From: Armatimonadetes bacterium DC
GTDB taxonomy: Bacteria > Armatimonadota > Fimbriimonadia > Fimbriimonadales > GBS-DC
Direction of reading: 5' to 3'
DNA length: 64,000 nt
Assembly: GCA_001442985.1 (NCBI GenBank)
Contig: LDYB01000018.1
Span: 143,513 to 207,512, forward strand
Below are positions 8,377 through 16,636 of the stretch, in pieces (within the stretch, counting starts at the first letter, position 1; the number at the start of each line of letters is the position of its first letter). The notes beneath the pieces were generated by a model that saw only the letters and a list, made by a program, of their open reading frames with translations, did not search any database and was not told the DNA's origin. A program made the translations under genes and the position numbers.

Positions 8377-9357
8377 ATGGTCAAGGTTGGCATCGTTGGG
8401 CTGGGCACGATGGGGCGCCAGCATATGGACGCTTACCTCCAGATGCCCGATGTGGAAGTCGCAGGGGTGTACGACCATCATCCGGACCGCGCGGAGGCGT
8501 TCCGTCAACAATACGATGTGCCGGTCGCCTCGTCGTTTAACGCCCTGCTGGAGTGCTGTGAAATCATAGACATCTGCACCCCCACCTATCGCCATGCGGA
8601 ATACGCCCTGCCCGCGATTGAGGCGGGCAAAGCCGTCGTGTGCGAGAAGCCACTGGCGCGCACCATAGAAGACTGCGAGCGCATCGCCGAGGCGGTTCAC
8701 AAGCACAACACCCTGTTTATGCCCGCCCATGTGTTGCGCTTCTTCCCGGAGTTCCGCATGGCGCACCAGCTGATTCGGAACGGCGCGATTGGCACGCCCG
8801 CAATCATCCGCACGCGACGCGGGGGCGACTTCCCCATCACCAAAAGCGACTGGTATGCTGATTTCGAAAAAAGCGGCGGTGTGATTTTAGACCTCATCAT
8901 TCACGACTTTGACTGGCTGCGCTGGACGCTGGGCGAGGTGGAGCGCGTCTACGCCAAAGCGCTCACCTTCCGCAAGCTGAATCATCTGGACTACACACTG
9001 GTCACGCTCCGCTTCCAGAACGGCACGATTGCCCATGTGGAGGGCACATGGTGTGATCCGGGCGGCTTCCGCGTGACGCTGGAAGCCTGCGGCGACGCAG
9101 GGATGCTGGAATACGACTCCGCCCAGCAGGTGGCTCTGCGCCTCGCCACCCGCGCCGACGAGGGAAGCGCCGGCGGCGTGCAGGTCCCCGAAAGCCCCGC
9201 TGTGGAGAACCCCTACTATCTGGAACTGCGCCACTTCGTGGACTGCTACAAAACAGGCGCCACACCCGAACTCACCGTAACGGACGGCGTGGAAGCCGTG
9301 CGCATCGCATTAATGGCGATTGAATCCGCACGCACAGGGAGGGTTGTCAAGCGATGA
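8377..9357 (+). CDS. Gfo/Idh/MocA family oxidoreductase
   Basis: A 326-residue NAD(P)-dependent dehydrogenase. The N-terminal Rossmann fold starts KVGIVGLGTMGRQH (GxGxxG), and the family signature EKPLART lies near residue 95. The C-terminal half is the alpha/beta substrate domain with the motif DLIIHDFDWLRW. GGGAGG precedes the ATG. It overlaps the next oxidoreductase by 4 bases. In glycan clusters such enzymes oxidise a hydroxyl of an NDP-sugar to a ketone that a DegT aminotransferase then aminates, which fits the gene at 6176. The exact substrate is inferred only from context. Confidence 0.9.
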   Translation: MVKVGIVGLGTMGRQHMDAYLQMPDVEVAGVYDHHPDRAEAFRQQYDVPVASSFNALLECCEIIDICTPTYRHAEYALPAIEAGKAVVCEKPLARTIEDCERIAEAVHKHNTLFMPAHVLRFFPEFRMAHQLIRNGAIGTPAIIRTRRGGDFPITKSDWYADFEKSGGVILDLIIHDFDWLRWTLGEVERVYAKALTFRKLNHLDYTLVTLRFQNGTIAHVEGTWCDPGGFRVTLEACGDAGMLEYDSAQQVALRLATRADEGSAGGVQVPESPAVENPYYLELRHFVDCYKTGATPELTVTDGVEAVRIALMAIESARTGRVVKR

Positions 9358-10346
9358 AGGTCAAAGTGGGCATCATGAGTTTCGCGCACCTGCACGCCGA
9401 TAGCTACGCGCACTGCCTGAAAACGAACCCGCGTGCGGAGTTTGTGGGGATTGCCGACCATGACCGCCAGCGGGCGCAGGCGAAGGCAGAACAGTACGGC
9501 GTGGCGCTGTTTGACAGCTACGAGGCGCTGCTGGCTTCTGAGGTGCAGGCGGTGATTATCTGCTCCGAGAACGCCAAACACGCCCAGCTCGCTCAGATGG
9601 CAGCCGCCGCAGGCAAGCACATCCTCTGCGAGAAGCCCCTCATGACCCGTCTGGAAGACGGCAAGGCGATGCTCGCTGCCGCTCAGGGCGCAGGGGTTCA
9701 CCTGTTCACCGCCTTCCCATGCCGTTTCAGCCCCGCCTTCCAGAAAATGAAGCAACTGATCGACGCGGGCACAATTGGCGAGCTGCTGGCGCTAAGGGGC
9801 ACGAACCGCGGCTCCAACCCCGGCGGCTGGTTCAACGATCTGGAACTGGCGGGCGGCGGCGCCATGATAGACCACACCGTGCATGTCGCCGACCTGATTC
9901 GCCTGCTCACAGGACAGGAAATCGCCACCGTGTACGCCGAGACCAGCAACCAGATGTTTCACGGCAACTACGACGACACCGCCCTGCTCACGCTGACCCT
10001 GCAAAACGAGCTGTTCGCCACGCTGGACGCCAGCTGGTCACGCCCCAAAACCTTCCCCACCTGGGGCGATGTAACGCTCACCGCCATCGGCACGAAGGGG
10101 ATTATCGAGATGGATATGTTCGCCCAGTACCTGCTGCATTATGACGACCGCGCGGGGCGCATCAAGCAGGTCTTCTGGGGCGACAACATCGACGCGCTGA
10201 TGATAGACGAGTTCCTGCGGGTGGTGGCAGGCGAGCCGCGCTGTGTGATTGCGACGGGCGAAGACGGCTACCGCGCTGCCGCCGTCGCGCTCGCAGGCTA
10301 CGAATCGGTACGACGGGGTGAACCCGTTACCGTTGCGTATGAGTGA
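9354..10346 (+). CDS. Gfo/Idh/MocA family oxidoreductase
   Basis: A 330-residue member of the same superfamily, coupled to the previous gene by ATGA. The nucleotide-binding turn is atypical (GIMSFAHLHADSY in place of GxGxxG). This variant is known in a subgroup of the family. The CEKPLMTRLEDG signature and the substrate-domain motif GGAMIDHTVHVADLIR are intact. It closes the sugar cluster; a repeat-filled gap follows. Its partner reaction is unknown. Confidence 0.88.
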   Translation: MKVKVGIMSFAHLHADSYAHCLKTNPRAEFVGIADHDRQRAQAKAEQYGVALFDSYEALLASEVQAVIICSENAKHAQLAQMAAAAGKHILCEKPLMTRLEDGKAMLAAAQGAGVHLFTAFPCRFSPAFQKMKQLIDAGTIGELLALRGTNRGSNPGGWFNDLELAGGGAMIDHTVHVADLIRLLTGQEIATVYAETSNQMFHGNYDDTALLTLTLQNELFATLDASWSRPKTFPTWGDVTLTAIGTKGIIEMDMFAQYLLHYDDRAGRIKQVFWGDNIDALMIDEFLRVVAGEPRCVIATGEDGYRAAAVALAGYESVRRGEPVTVAYE

Positions 10347-10373
10347 AAATGGATAGACAGTTTTTGCTTTTGC

Positions 10374-10500
10374 CCCCCTCCTTCAGGTTCCCCCCGCAAG
10401 CGAGGGGAACCGAATTCTGGGGCTTCCGTGTGCCTGTACGCCCTAACGCGCAGCAGGTCTGGTTCCCCTTGCGAAGCAGGGGGAACCTCACGGAGGGGGT
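10374..10500. repeat. Fold-back repeat element between gene clusters
   Basis: Two palindromes, 10386-10411 (GGTTCCCC...GGGGAACC) and 10461-10487 (GGTTCCCCTTGCG...GGGGGAACC), are nested inside outer arms CCCCCTCC and GGAGGGGG. Bases 1516-1605 hold a related copy, and the hairpin at 55468-55496 shares the GTTCCCC core. The gap 10347-10572 holds nothing else. Confidence 0.6.
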
Positions 10501-10572
10501 CAACCCGCTCAGTTTTGTGCAGTGTGCCTCAGCCATTCAGATTCACTGCCTGGTGAGGAGGTGAAAAAACCG

Positions 10573-10806
10573 ATGCTAATCCGAATCTATGACGCCGAGA
10601 CCGGCGCATTGATTGGGACTCTCAACGAGGTGCAGTTCCGCGCCCTGCAGGAAGCGTTTGAGGAGGAAAGCGCCGAGGATCAGGACTACTACATCCACCG
10701 CGACGCGCTCCACCTGATTCAGGACGATACCGTCGTGGCGCTGCTGACTCAAGCGCTGGGCGACCGGGACGAGATGGACATCCGCTGGGAGATGGTCTCA
10801 GGTTGA
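10573..10806 (+). CDS. Small acidic conserved-type protein
   Basis: A 77-residue acidic protein beginning MLIRIYDAETGALIG and ending RDEMDIRWEMVSG, rich in Glu and Asp (FEEESAEDQDYYI). AGGAGGTG ends 9 bases before the ATG at 10573, which is why I do not use upstream in-frame codons. It is one base away from the sugar permease gene at 10808, so the two are surely co-transcribed. I recall similar short acidic proteins in other phyla under uninformative names. I cannot assign a function. Confidence 0.7.
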   Translation: MLIRIYDAETGALIGTLNEVQFRALQEAFEEESAEDQDYYIHRDALHLIQDDTVVALLTQALGDRDEMDIRWEMVSG

Positions 10807-10807
10807 A

Positions 10808-11701
10808 ATGCGCCTTGAAACCCGCCGCACACTCTACGGCTACCTGTTCGTGCTGCCGTGGCTGACGGGGTTTATGCTCTTCACCCTCTACCCCATTCTG
10901 GCGACCCTCTACTTCAGTTTCACGGACTACCGGGTGCTGGGTGCGCCGCGCTGGGTGGGGCTGGAAAACTATCGCGCTCTGCTCGCCGACGCCGACTACT
11001 TCTGGCGCTCCGTTGGCAACACGCTGTTTATGCTGATTGAGGTGCCGCTGAGCGTGGTGCTGGGGATAGGACTGGCGCTGCTGCTCAATCAGCGTCTGCG
11101 AGGACAGGCGCTCTACCGCACGCTCTTCTACCTGCCTTCGGTTGTGCCCGCTGTGGCGACGGCGTTTCTCTGGCTGTGGGTGCTGAACCCGCAGAACGGC
11201 TTGGCGGTTCCGATGAATCAGGCGCTGACCCAGCTGGGCTTTTCGCCGATTCTGTGGTTCACAGACCCCGCCACTGCCAAGTGGGGCTTTGTTGTGATGG
11301 ATTTGTGGGCGATTGGGGGCGTGATGGTCATCTATCTGGCGGCGTTGCAGGGCGTGCCCAGCCATCTGTATGAGGCGGCGCTGCTTGACGGCGCTCGCGG
11401 ATGGCAACTTGTTCGCCACATCACCCTGCCTCAGATTGCCCCCGTGATCCAATACATGGTGATTATCGGGGTGATTGGCGCGTTCCAGTATTTCACGCAA
11501 ACTTTTATCGCCACGCAGGGCGGTCCCGAAAACAGCACGCTGTTTTACGCGCTCTATCTGTTCCAGAATGCGTTTCAGTTCTTCCGGTTCGGGCACGCCT
11601 GCGCGATGGCGTGGCTGTTGTTTCTCATCACGCTCGTTGCCACCTACCTGATATGGAAAATTTCCCTCAGCCGCGTGTTTGAGGAAGCTGTCGGAGATTG
11701 A
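10808..11701 (+). CDS. ABC sugar transporter permease (MalF/UgpA type)
   Basis: A 297-residue inner-membrane permease with six predicted transmembrane segments, starting at LFVLPWLTGFMLFTLYPI. The EAA loop that contacts the ATPase is present (YEAALLDGARGWQLVRHITL, about residues 189-208). This places it in the CUT1 family for oligosaccharide or glycerol-phosphate uptake. A working importer also needs a second permease, a binding protein and an ATPase. None is adjacent, so it must combine with subunits encoded elsewhere. It follows the small acidic gene by a single base. Confidence 0.9.
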   Translation: MRLETRRTLYGYLFVLPWLTGFMLFTLYPILATLYFSFTDYRVLGAPRWVGLENYRALLADADYFWRSVGNTLFMLIEVPLSVVLGIGLALLLNQRLRGQALYRTLFYLPSVVPAVATAFLWLWVLNPQNGLAVPMNQALTQLGFSPILWFTDPATAKWGFVVMDLWAIGGVMVIYLAALQGVPSHLYEAALLDGARGWQLVRHITLPQIAPVIQYMVIIGVIGAFQYFTQTFIATQGGPENSTLFYALYLFQNAFQFFRFGHACAMAWLLFLITLVATYLIWKISLSRVFEEAVGD

Positions 11702-11726
11702 GTCGCCACCCGTGGAGGGGTATAAT
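11698..11726 (+). promoter_or_regulatory. Promoter of the sulfurtransferase gene
   Basis: TTGAGT (11698-11703), a 17-base spacer and TATAAT (11721-11726) form a near-consensus sigma-70 type promoter. It overlaps the end of the permease gene. Confidence 0.7.
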
Positions 11727-11753
11727 TTAGCCACGCTAAATATCGGAGGTGGA

Positions 11754-12647
11754 ATGGCAGTGGAGAATCGGGAGACAGTGCTGGTGACCACCGATTGGGT
11801 GGCGCAGAATCTGAACAATCCGAACCTGCGGATTGTGGAAGTGGATGTGGACACGACGGCGTATGAGCAGGGGCATATCCCCGGTGCCGTGGCGTGGAAC
11901 TGGCAAAGCCAGCTGCAGGACCCTGTGCGCCGCGACATTCCTTCTCGTGAGGCGCTGGAGGCTCTGCTGAGCGAATCTGGCATCGGCAACGACCATACGA
12001 TTATCCTGTACGGGGATAACAACAACTGGTTCGCGGCGTATGCCTTCTGGCTGCTGAAACTGTACGGGCATGAGGATGTCCGCCTGATGGACGGCGGACG
12101 CAAAAAGTGGCTGCTGGAAGGGCGTCCCATCACGCAGGAAGTTCCACAATATCCTCGCACAGAGTATCGCGCGAAGGAGCCGAACTTTGCGTTGCGTGCC
12201 CTGCTCCCGCAGGTGTTTGAGAGCCTGAACCGTCCCGATGTCGTGCTGGTGGATGTGCGCACCCCGCAGGAGTATACGGGCGAGATTCTGGCGCCACCCG
12301 GCTTGCTGGAAACCGCCCAGCGCGGTGGACACATCCCGGGCGCGGTGAACATCCCGTGGGCGCAAGCCGTGCGCGAAGACGGCTCCTTCAAATCGCCTGA
12401 GGAGCTGCGCCAGCTTTACGAATCGCTGGGTGTGGCGCCTGACAAGAAGGTGATTACCTACTGCCGTATTGGCGAGCGTTCCGCGCACACATGGTTCGTG
12501 CTGAAATATCTGCTGGGCTATCCCGAAGTGCGCAACTATGACGGCAGCTGGACGGAGTGGGGCAACCTTGTGGGCGCGCCGATTGAGCGCGAGGCTCCTA
12601 CCCAGCCCCACGGAGGGCAGTCCACAGCACCCTGTCCACAATCTTAG
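11754..12647 (+). CDS. Sulfurtransferase with two rhodanese domains
   Basis: A 297-residue tandem rhodanese of the thiosulfate / 3-mercaptopyruvate sulfurtransferase type. The N-terminal domain (about 10-125) is inactive, with Asp in place of the catalytic Cys (ILYGDNNNWFAA). The C-terminal domain (about 155-280) has the active-site loop YCRIGERSAHTW. The CRIGERS loop fits thiosulfate:cyanide sulfurtransferases better than the CGSGVT loop of mercaptopyruvate enzymes. ATG 11754 follows GGAGGT at 11745 closely; GTG at 11760 is an alternative start with better spacing. It has its own promoter. Its end overlaps the convergent diguanylate cyclase gene by 4 bases. Confidence 0.9.
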   Translation: MAVENRETVLVTTDWVAQNLNNPNLRIVEVDVDTTAYEQGHIPGAVAWNWQSQLQDPVRRDIPSREALEALLSESGIGNDHTIILYGDNNNWFAAYAFWLLKLYGHEDVRLMDGGRKKWLLEGRPITQEVPQYPRTEYRAKEPNFALRALLPQVFESLNRPDVVLVDVRTPQEYTGEILAPPGLLETAQRGGHIPGAVNIPWAQAVREDGSFKSPEELRQLYESLGVAPDKKVITYCRIGERSAHTWFVLKYLLGYPEVRNYDGSWTEWGNLVGAPIEREAPTQPHGGQSTAPCPQS

Positions 12648-14350
12648 GCGGCTTCCTGGGGCGGTTCGGGGCGGTAGACTTCCACGCGGTTCCGACCGCC
12701 CTGCTTCGCCTGATAGAGCGCCACGTCGGCTTCGTACAGGAGGGTTGCGGGCGAACTGCCGTGCCGGTAGGCGGCGACGCCCAGGCTGGCGGTAATCGGC
12801 GCGTAGGGGTTGATGATGGCGCTAATCTGCTGGCGCAGGCGCTCGGCGACACGCAACGCCTCCTCTAACCCCGTGTTGGGCAGCAGCAGCGCGAACTCCT
12901 CGCCCCCGTAACGGGCAGGCACATCGTAGGCGCGGGCGGAACGCTTCAGCACCTCCGCCACCTGCTTCAACAGTTCGTCGCCCGCAGGATGCCCGAAAGT
13001 GTCGTTGAACCGCTTGAAGTGGTCCACATCCAGCATAATCAGGGCGAGCGGCTGTCCGAAGCGTTCCGCCATCTTCACGGCGCTGGTCAGCGCCTCGTGG
13101 AACGCGCGGTGGTTTTTCAGCCCTGTCAAGCCATCGGTGGTGGCTGCCAGCGCCAGCACGCGGTTCGCCTCCGCCAGCTCGTGATTCAGATGTTCCAGCT
13201 CACGGTTGGCTGACTGCAGTTGCTGATAGAGCTGCTCCAGCTCCTCTTTTTGCTGTTCAATCTCCTGGCGTTGCGCCGCCTGTTTCTCAAAGGCGTTCTG
13301 GAGCTGGTCTGCCATATGGTTGAACGCGCGTGCGAGCATCCCGAACTCGTCCCGCGCCGGGTAAGGCACACGCACCGACAGGTTCCCCTGTGCCATCTGG
13401 CGCGCCGCCGCCACAAAAGCATGCAGATGTCGCCGTAGCAGGCTGATCATCACAAGGCTGGCGACCACTGTGATCACGAACCCCGCCAGAAGCAGATACT
13501 GCTGGGCTTCCTGTACAGAACGATGGAAATGGTGAACCTGTTCCTGTGGTGGCTGCACATGCAGGTAGCCAATTGGCTGGCGCGCCACATCATAAAGGGG
13601 TATCCACGCCTCCACCTGTCCCTCTGGTGAGAGGCTGGGGGCTACCTCTTGACGGCGGGGGTCGCTGCGTCGGGGGGATTGCGTGCGCAGGGCAACACGG
13701 GTTCCCAGGTGTCCCCACAACCGGGTCAGACGCGCGTCGTCCAGACGCTTTGCCATCAGCAGCACGCCCCCCTGCGGCGGGGCATAACTTTCGCCCAGCA
13801 CAGGCGCATAGGCAACCTGATAGATGGAGTAGCCTATTCGCATGTAGCCCACGCCACTGGAGCCTTTCAGTGCCCTGCGGAAAAGGGGATACGAAGGCTC
13901 CGCCATCGGGCGGGGCAGTATCTGGGTGGAGAGCACCAGCTTTCCCTGCATATCAAACACCGCCACCACATCCAGATAGAAGTGCTGGTGCGCCCAATCC
14001 ACGACATTCACACGGAGCCAGCGCCGGTCGCGTTCCAGAATAGCGTCTCGAAATTCCTCCCACACCGAGTAGTCTTCGCAGTTGCGCAAGAGCGCCTGTG
14101 TGTCGTGGTCTAACAGCGCCTGCGCGGTTTTGAGCTGCACCTGCACGGTCATCGCCTGCTGGGTCTGCAGGGCTTGTTTGAAATGGTTGAGAGTGTACCA
14201 CTGGTAGGGAAACAGGAGCAGCAGAATCAGCACGAACATCGTCAGCGCAAACCGCTGACCGACAGGCAGCTGCCTCCATCGCAACCCTAACCGCCACAAG
14301 GCGTATCCGATGACGCCTTTCACGACGCGCCATGCTGTGTACCACATCAT
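12644..14350 (-). CDS. Membrane diguanylate cyclase with CHASE4-like sensor, HAMP and GGDEF domains
   Basis: A 568-residue sensor enzyme that should make cyclic di-GMP. A transmembrane helix at about 30-50 is followed by a periplasmic domain whose CEDYSVWEEF resembles CHASE4. A second helix and HAMP domain follow (about 280-345), then a coiled coil rich in Glu/Gln, then the GGDEF domain. The catalytic loop reads GGEEF. RxxD (RAYD) sits five residues before it, so the inhibitory I-site is intact. The start is either ATG 14350 or ATG 14347. A CATAAC box lies 7 bases from the latter, so it may be leaderless. Confidence 0.93.
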   Translation of the reverse strand: MMWYTAWRVVKGVIGYALWRLGLRWRQLPVGQRFALTMFVLILLLLFPYQWYTLNHFKQALQTQQAMTVQVQLKTAQALLDHDTQALLRNCEDYSVWEEFRDAILERDRRWLRVNVVDWAHQHFYLDVVAVFDMQGKLVLSTQILPRPMAEPSYPLFRRALKGSSGVGYMRIGYSIYQVAYAPVLGESYAPPQGGVLLMAKRLDDARLTRLWGHLGTRVALRTQSPRRSDPRRQEVAPSLSPEGQVEAWIPLYDVARQPIGYLHVQPPQEQVHHFHRSVQEAQQYLLLAGFVITVVASLVMISLLRRHLHAFVAAARQMAQGNLSVRVPYPARDEFGMLARAFNHMADQLQNAFEKQAAQRQEIEQQKEELEQLYQQLQSANRELEHLNHELAEANRVLALAATTDGLTGLKNHRAFHEALTSAVKMAERFGQPLALIMLDVDHFKRFNDTFGHPAGDELLKQVAEVLKRSARAYDVPARYGGEEFALLLPNTGLEEALRVAERLRQQISAIINPYAPITASLGVAAYRHGSSPATLLYEADVALYQAKQGGRNRVEVYRPEPPQEAA

Positions 14351-14398
14351 GGGGGTTATGCCATATTCTGGTACGGTTTTTGAGCATGAATCTCCCCC

Positions 14399-14428
14399 TT
14401 GAAACTCCGAGTAGCAGACAGGTACAAT
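14399..14428 (+). promoter_or_regulatory. Promoter of the STN-domain gene at 14463
   Basis: TTGAAA (14399-14404), an 18-base spacer and TACAAT (14423-14428) lie 35 bases before the start codon. Confidence 0.65.
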
Positions 14429-14462
14429 ACATCAAAATAAAATTTTGCAGGGGGTTCACTCA

Positions 14463-16472
14463 ATGCGACGGTTCTGGATGCTGATAGGGACGCTAATGCT
14501 GGGGGTTGGGCTGGCACAGACGCCTCCCGTCGCCGATTTATCGCAAGACGCCCGCTTGCAGAAGCCCATCACGGTCTGGCTCCGAATTGAAACGCTCCCC
14601 GACGCGCTGAAAGCCATTCAAAAGCAGGTAGGCGTGCCGCTGGTGTGCCCCGACCGCTTTCGGAACGAGAAGGTCGCGATTTTTGTGGAGAACCGTCCCG
14701 CGCATGAGGTGCTGACGATGCTGGCGAAGCTGTTCCGCATGCGCTGGGAGGTTTACGAGGATGGCTATCGGATAGAGCGCCCTTCTGAAGAGACTGAACT
14801 GGAAGAAGAGGCAACCCGCCTCGCGCAGGAAGCCAAACGCAAAGGCGTAGAAGCGTACATAGAAACTGCACGCCGCGTGCTGGCGATGACCCCCGAACAG
14901 CGCAAACAGCGAATTGGAGCGATTCAAAAGGAACTGGAAAAACAGCAGGGGCGTGCCAGCGAAGCAGCCCTGAGAAGTGAATTTGGTCATCTTTCAGCCC
15001 TGGAATCATCCGTGGAGGAAACAAGTCTCCTCTTTGCTTTGCTCGGAATCGTTCCACAAGCGCACATTAGCCGTTTGCTCAAAGGTGAAGTGCTGACTTA
15101 CAGCACGCATCCGAGCGCAGGGGTCAACGCCATACCGCCTGCTGTTGGGCAGTGGTACGAGACTCAGCGCAAAGCGCAGCTGGAAAAACCCAGCACAGAG
15201 GAGCAGGAATGGTATCGTGAGTATCTCCGTAACAGGAAAATCCTTCGTTTCAGCGTAGGCTACCGACTCTCGTCCGTTTCGAATGAGATTCTTTGCCAGC
15301 TGGGGGTGGAGAAGGAGCAGACAATTCAACCAGCCCTGCCGCGGTGCGAACATCGTCTCTTTCAGACCACTGTGTCTCTGGACGAAATCGTGTCGGATCG
15401 GTCGCGCCTGACGCGGGAGTGGAACCAGTGGAGCGAGTCGTCGGAGTCGTTGCGTGCATGGCTCCAGCGGTTGAAACCTTTGCCGAATCGCACGCCGCGC
15501 CCACCTGACTGGCAGCCGTTTCAGGAGCAACGATACATGCGTAACTTTGTGATGCCCACTCAGCGACTGGAACTGCTTGCGTGGCAGTACGGTCTGCCAA
15601 TTGTGGCAGATGCGTACCGACTGGGTTTAGAGGTTCTGATTGACACCTCGACCCCTCTCGCTGCCATTCAATCGCTTCAGAATACCCACTGGATGCGTCG
15701 CGAGGGGGATTATCTTCTGGTGCGTCGCAAGCGATACTGGGAGTGGCGTGCAGTGGAGCCGCCCGAAGCGCCCATTCGCGAGCTGGAGGCGAAGTTCCAG
15801 AAAGAGGGCACGCTTACGATAGACGACTACGCGCGTTTTGTCGCCGCGCTGGATGAGAAGCCGTATCAGTGGTTGCTGGAGAGCAGCTTTTCCTATGGTC
15901 TTTACACTCTCGCCGTGCGCTTCCCCACAGAGCCACTGGGCAACCTGCCCCTGCTGCGTTTCTGGGCGACGCTCACGCCTGCCCAGCGTCAGGCGGTGCT
16001 GGCAGGCGAGTTCCTGCCTTTGCGCACGCTGACCCTCCCACAACGCAAAGCCTTTGAACACGCTCTGGAACCGTTATTCCCGCATCCGAACCGCCTGCTC
16101 GACCCCCCAAGCGAGTGCCGATTCACTACCTTCAGGTGGATATTCCCGGTATGGGACCTCGAAGACACAAAGGCTGCTGTACCTGCGGAAAGCGGTTTTG
16201 GATTGCTGGGAGCGCCCAAAAAGCTGCGCCGCACCGCGCTCTTCACGGACAGCAGCCGAGGTACCCCGATGCTAATCTTTTCGGAAGACAGAGGTTCCGA
16301 CGAGTTGGACACTGCCCAATTCCTGGAAGAAGGCGAAACCCTTTTGAGAAAAGAGAACGCGATTGCCACCGTGTACGGGTTTCGTTTCTTCATGGCGCCC
16401 GGCATGGAGCAAACCTATGAGTTCGGCTACTTTGTGCCGTTGAAAGAGACCCCCCAGAACGGTTCAAAGTAG
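14463..16472 (+). CDS. Secreted protein with N-terminal STN-like (secretin/TonB short N-terminal) domain
   Basis: A 669-residue exported protein. Residues 1-20 (MRRFWMLIGTLMLGVGLAQT) form a signal peptide. Residues about 30-100 have the alternating strand-helix pattern of an STN domain, as found at the mouth of secretins and TonB receptors. The remainder is mostly charged helical sequence that I do not recognise. A tail block, LTPAQRQAVLAGEFLPL, is shared with the protein at 31019-33184 (LTPAQRQALLTGES), and both begin with signal peptide plus STN, so the two are paralogues. There is no secretin beta-barrel. A promoter and GGGGGT precede the ATG. The function is unknown. Confidence 0.8.
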   Translation: MRRFWMLIGTLMLGVGLAQTPPVADLSQDARLQKPITVWLRIETLPDALKAIQKQVGVPLVCPDRFRNEKVAIFVENRPAHEVLTMLAKLFRMRWEVYEDGYRIERPSEETELEEEATRLAQEAKRKGVEAYIETARRVLAMTPEQRKQRIGAIQKELEKQQGRASEAALRSEFGHLSALESSVEETSLLFALLGIVPQAHISRLLKGEVLTYSTHPSAGVNAIPPAVGQWYETQRKAQLEKPSTEEQEWYREYLRNRKILRFSVGYRLSSVSNEILCQLGVEKEQTIQPALPRCEHRLFQTTVSLDEIVSDRSRLTREWNQWSESSESLRAWLQRLKPLPNRTPRPPDWQPFQEQRYMRNFVMPTQRLELLAWQYGLPIVADAYRLGLEVLIDTSTPLAAIQSLQNTHWMRREGDYLLVRRKRYWEWRAVEPPEAPIRELEAKFQKEGTLTIDDYARFVAALDEKPYQWLLESSFSYGLYTLAVRFPTEPLGNLPLLRFWATLTPAQRQAVLAGEFLPLRTLTLPQRKAFEHALEPLFPHPNRLLDPPSECRFTTFRWIFPVWDLEDTKAAVPAESGFGLLGAPKKLRRTALFTDSSRGTPMLIFSEDRGSDELDTAQFLEEGETLLRKENAIATVYGFRFFMAPGMEQTYEFGYFVPLKETPQNGSK

Positions 16473-16636
16473 GGGCGCACCACCATGCGCCCCTACAACA
16501 GGGCTTCGTGCCGTTGAAAGAGACCTCCCAGAACGGTTCAAGGTAGGGGCGCACCGCCGTGCGCCCCCACGCGCATGATAAACCCAGTCCGAATCCAGAG
16601 CAAGGACGCACCGCCGTGCGCCCCTACAACAGGGCT
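16434..16636. repeat. Tandem duplication carrying GC-rich palindromes
   Basis: Bases 16434-16493 (last codons of the upstream gene plus a palindrome) recur at 16508-16567 with about four mismatches. The palindrome GGGGCGCAC...GTGCGCCCC occurs twice here, and a third, partial copy lies at 16605-16633. The first CRISPR spacer (1974-2010) resembles it closely. Confidence 0.7.

Noticed and set aside
10622..12391. A 589-codon open frame on the minus strand
   Set aside because: It is antisense to the permease and sulfurtransferase genes, has low-complexity Arg/Ser composition and no domain. The plus-strand genes have clear family motifs.
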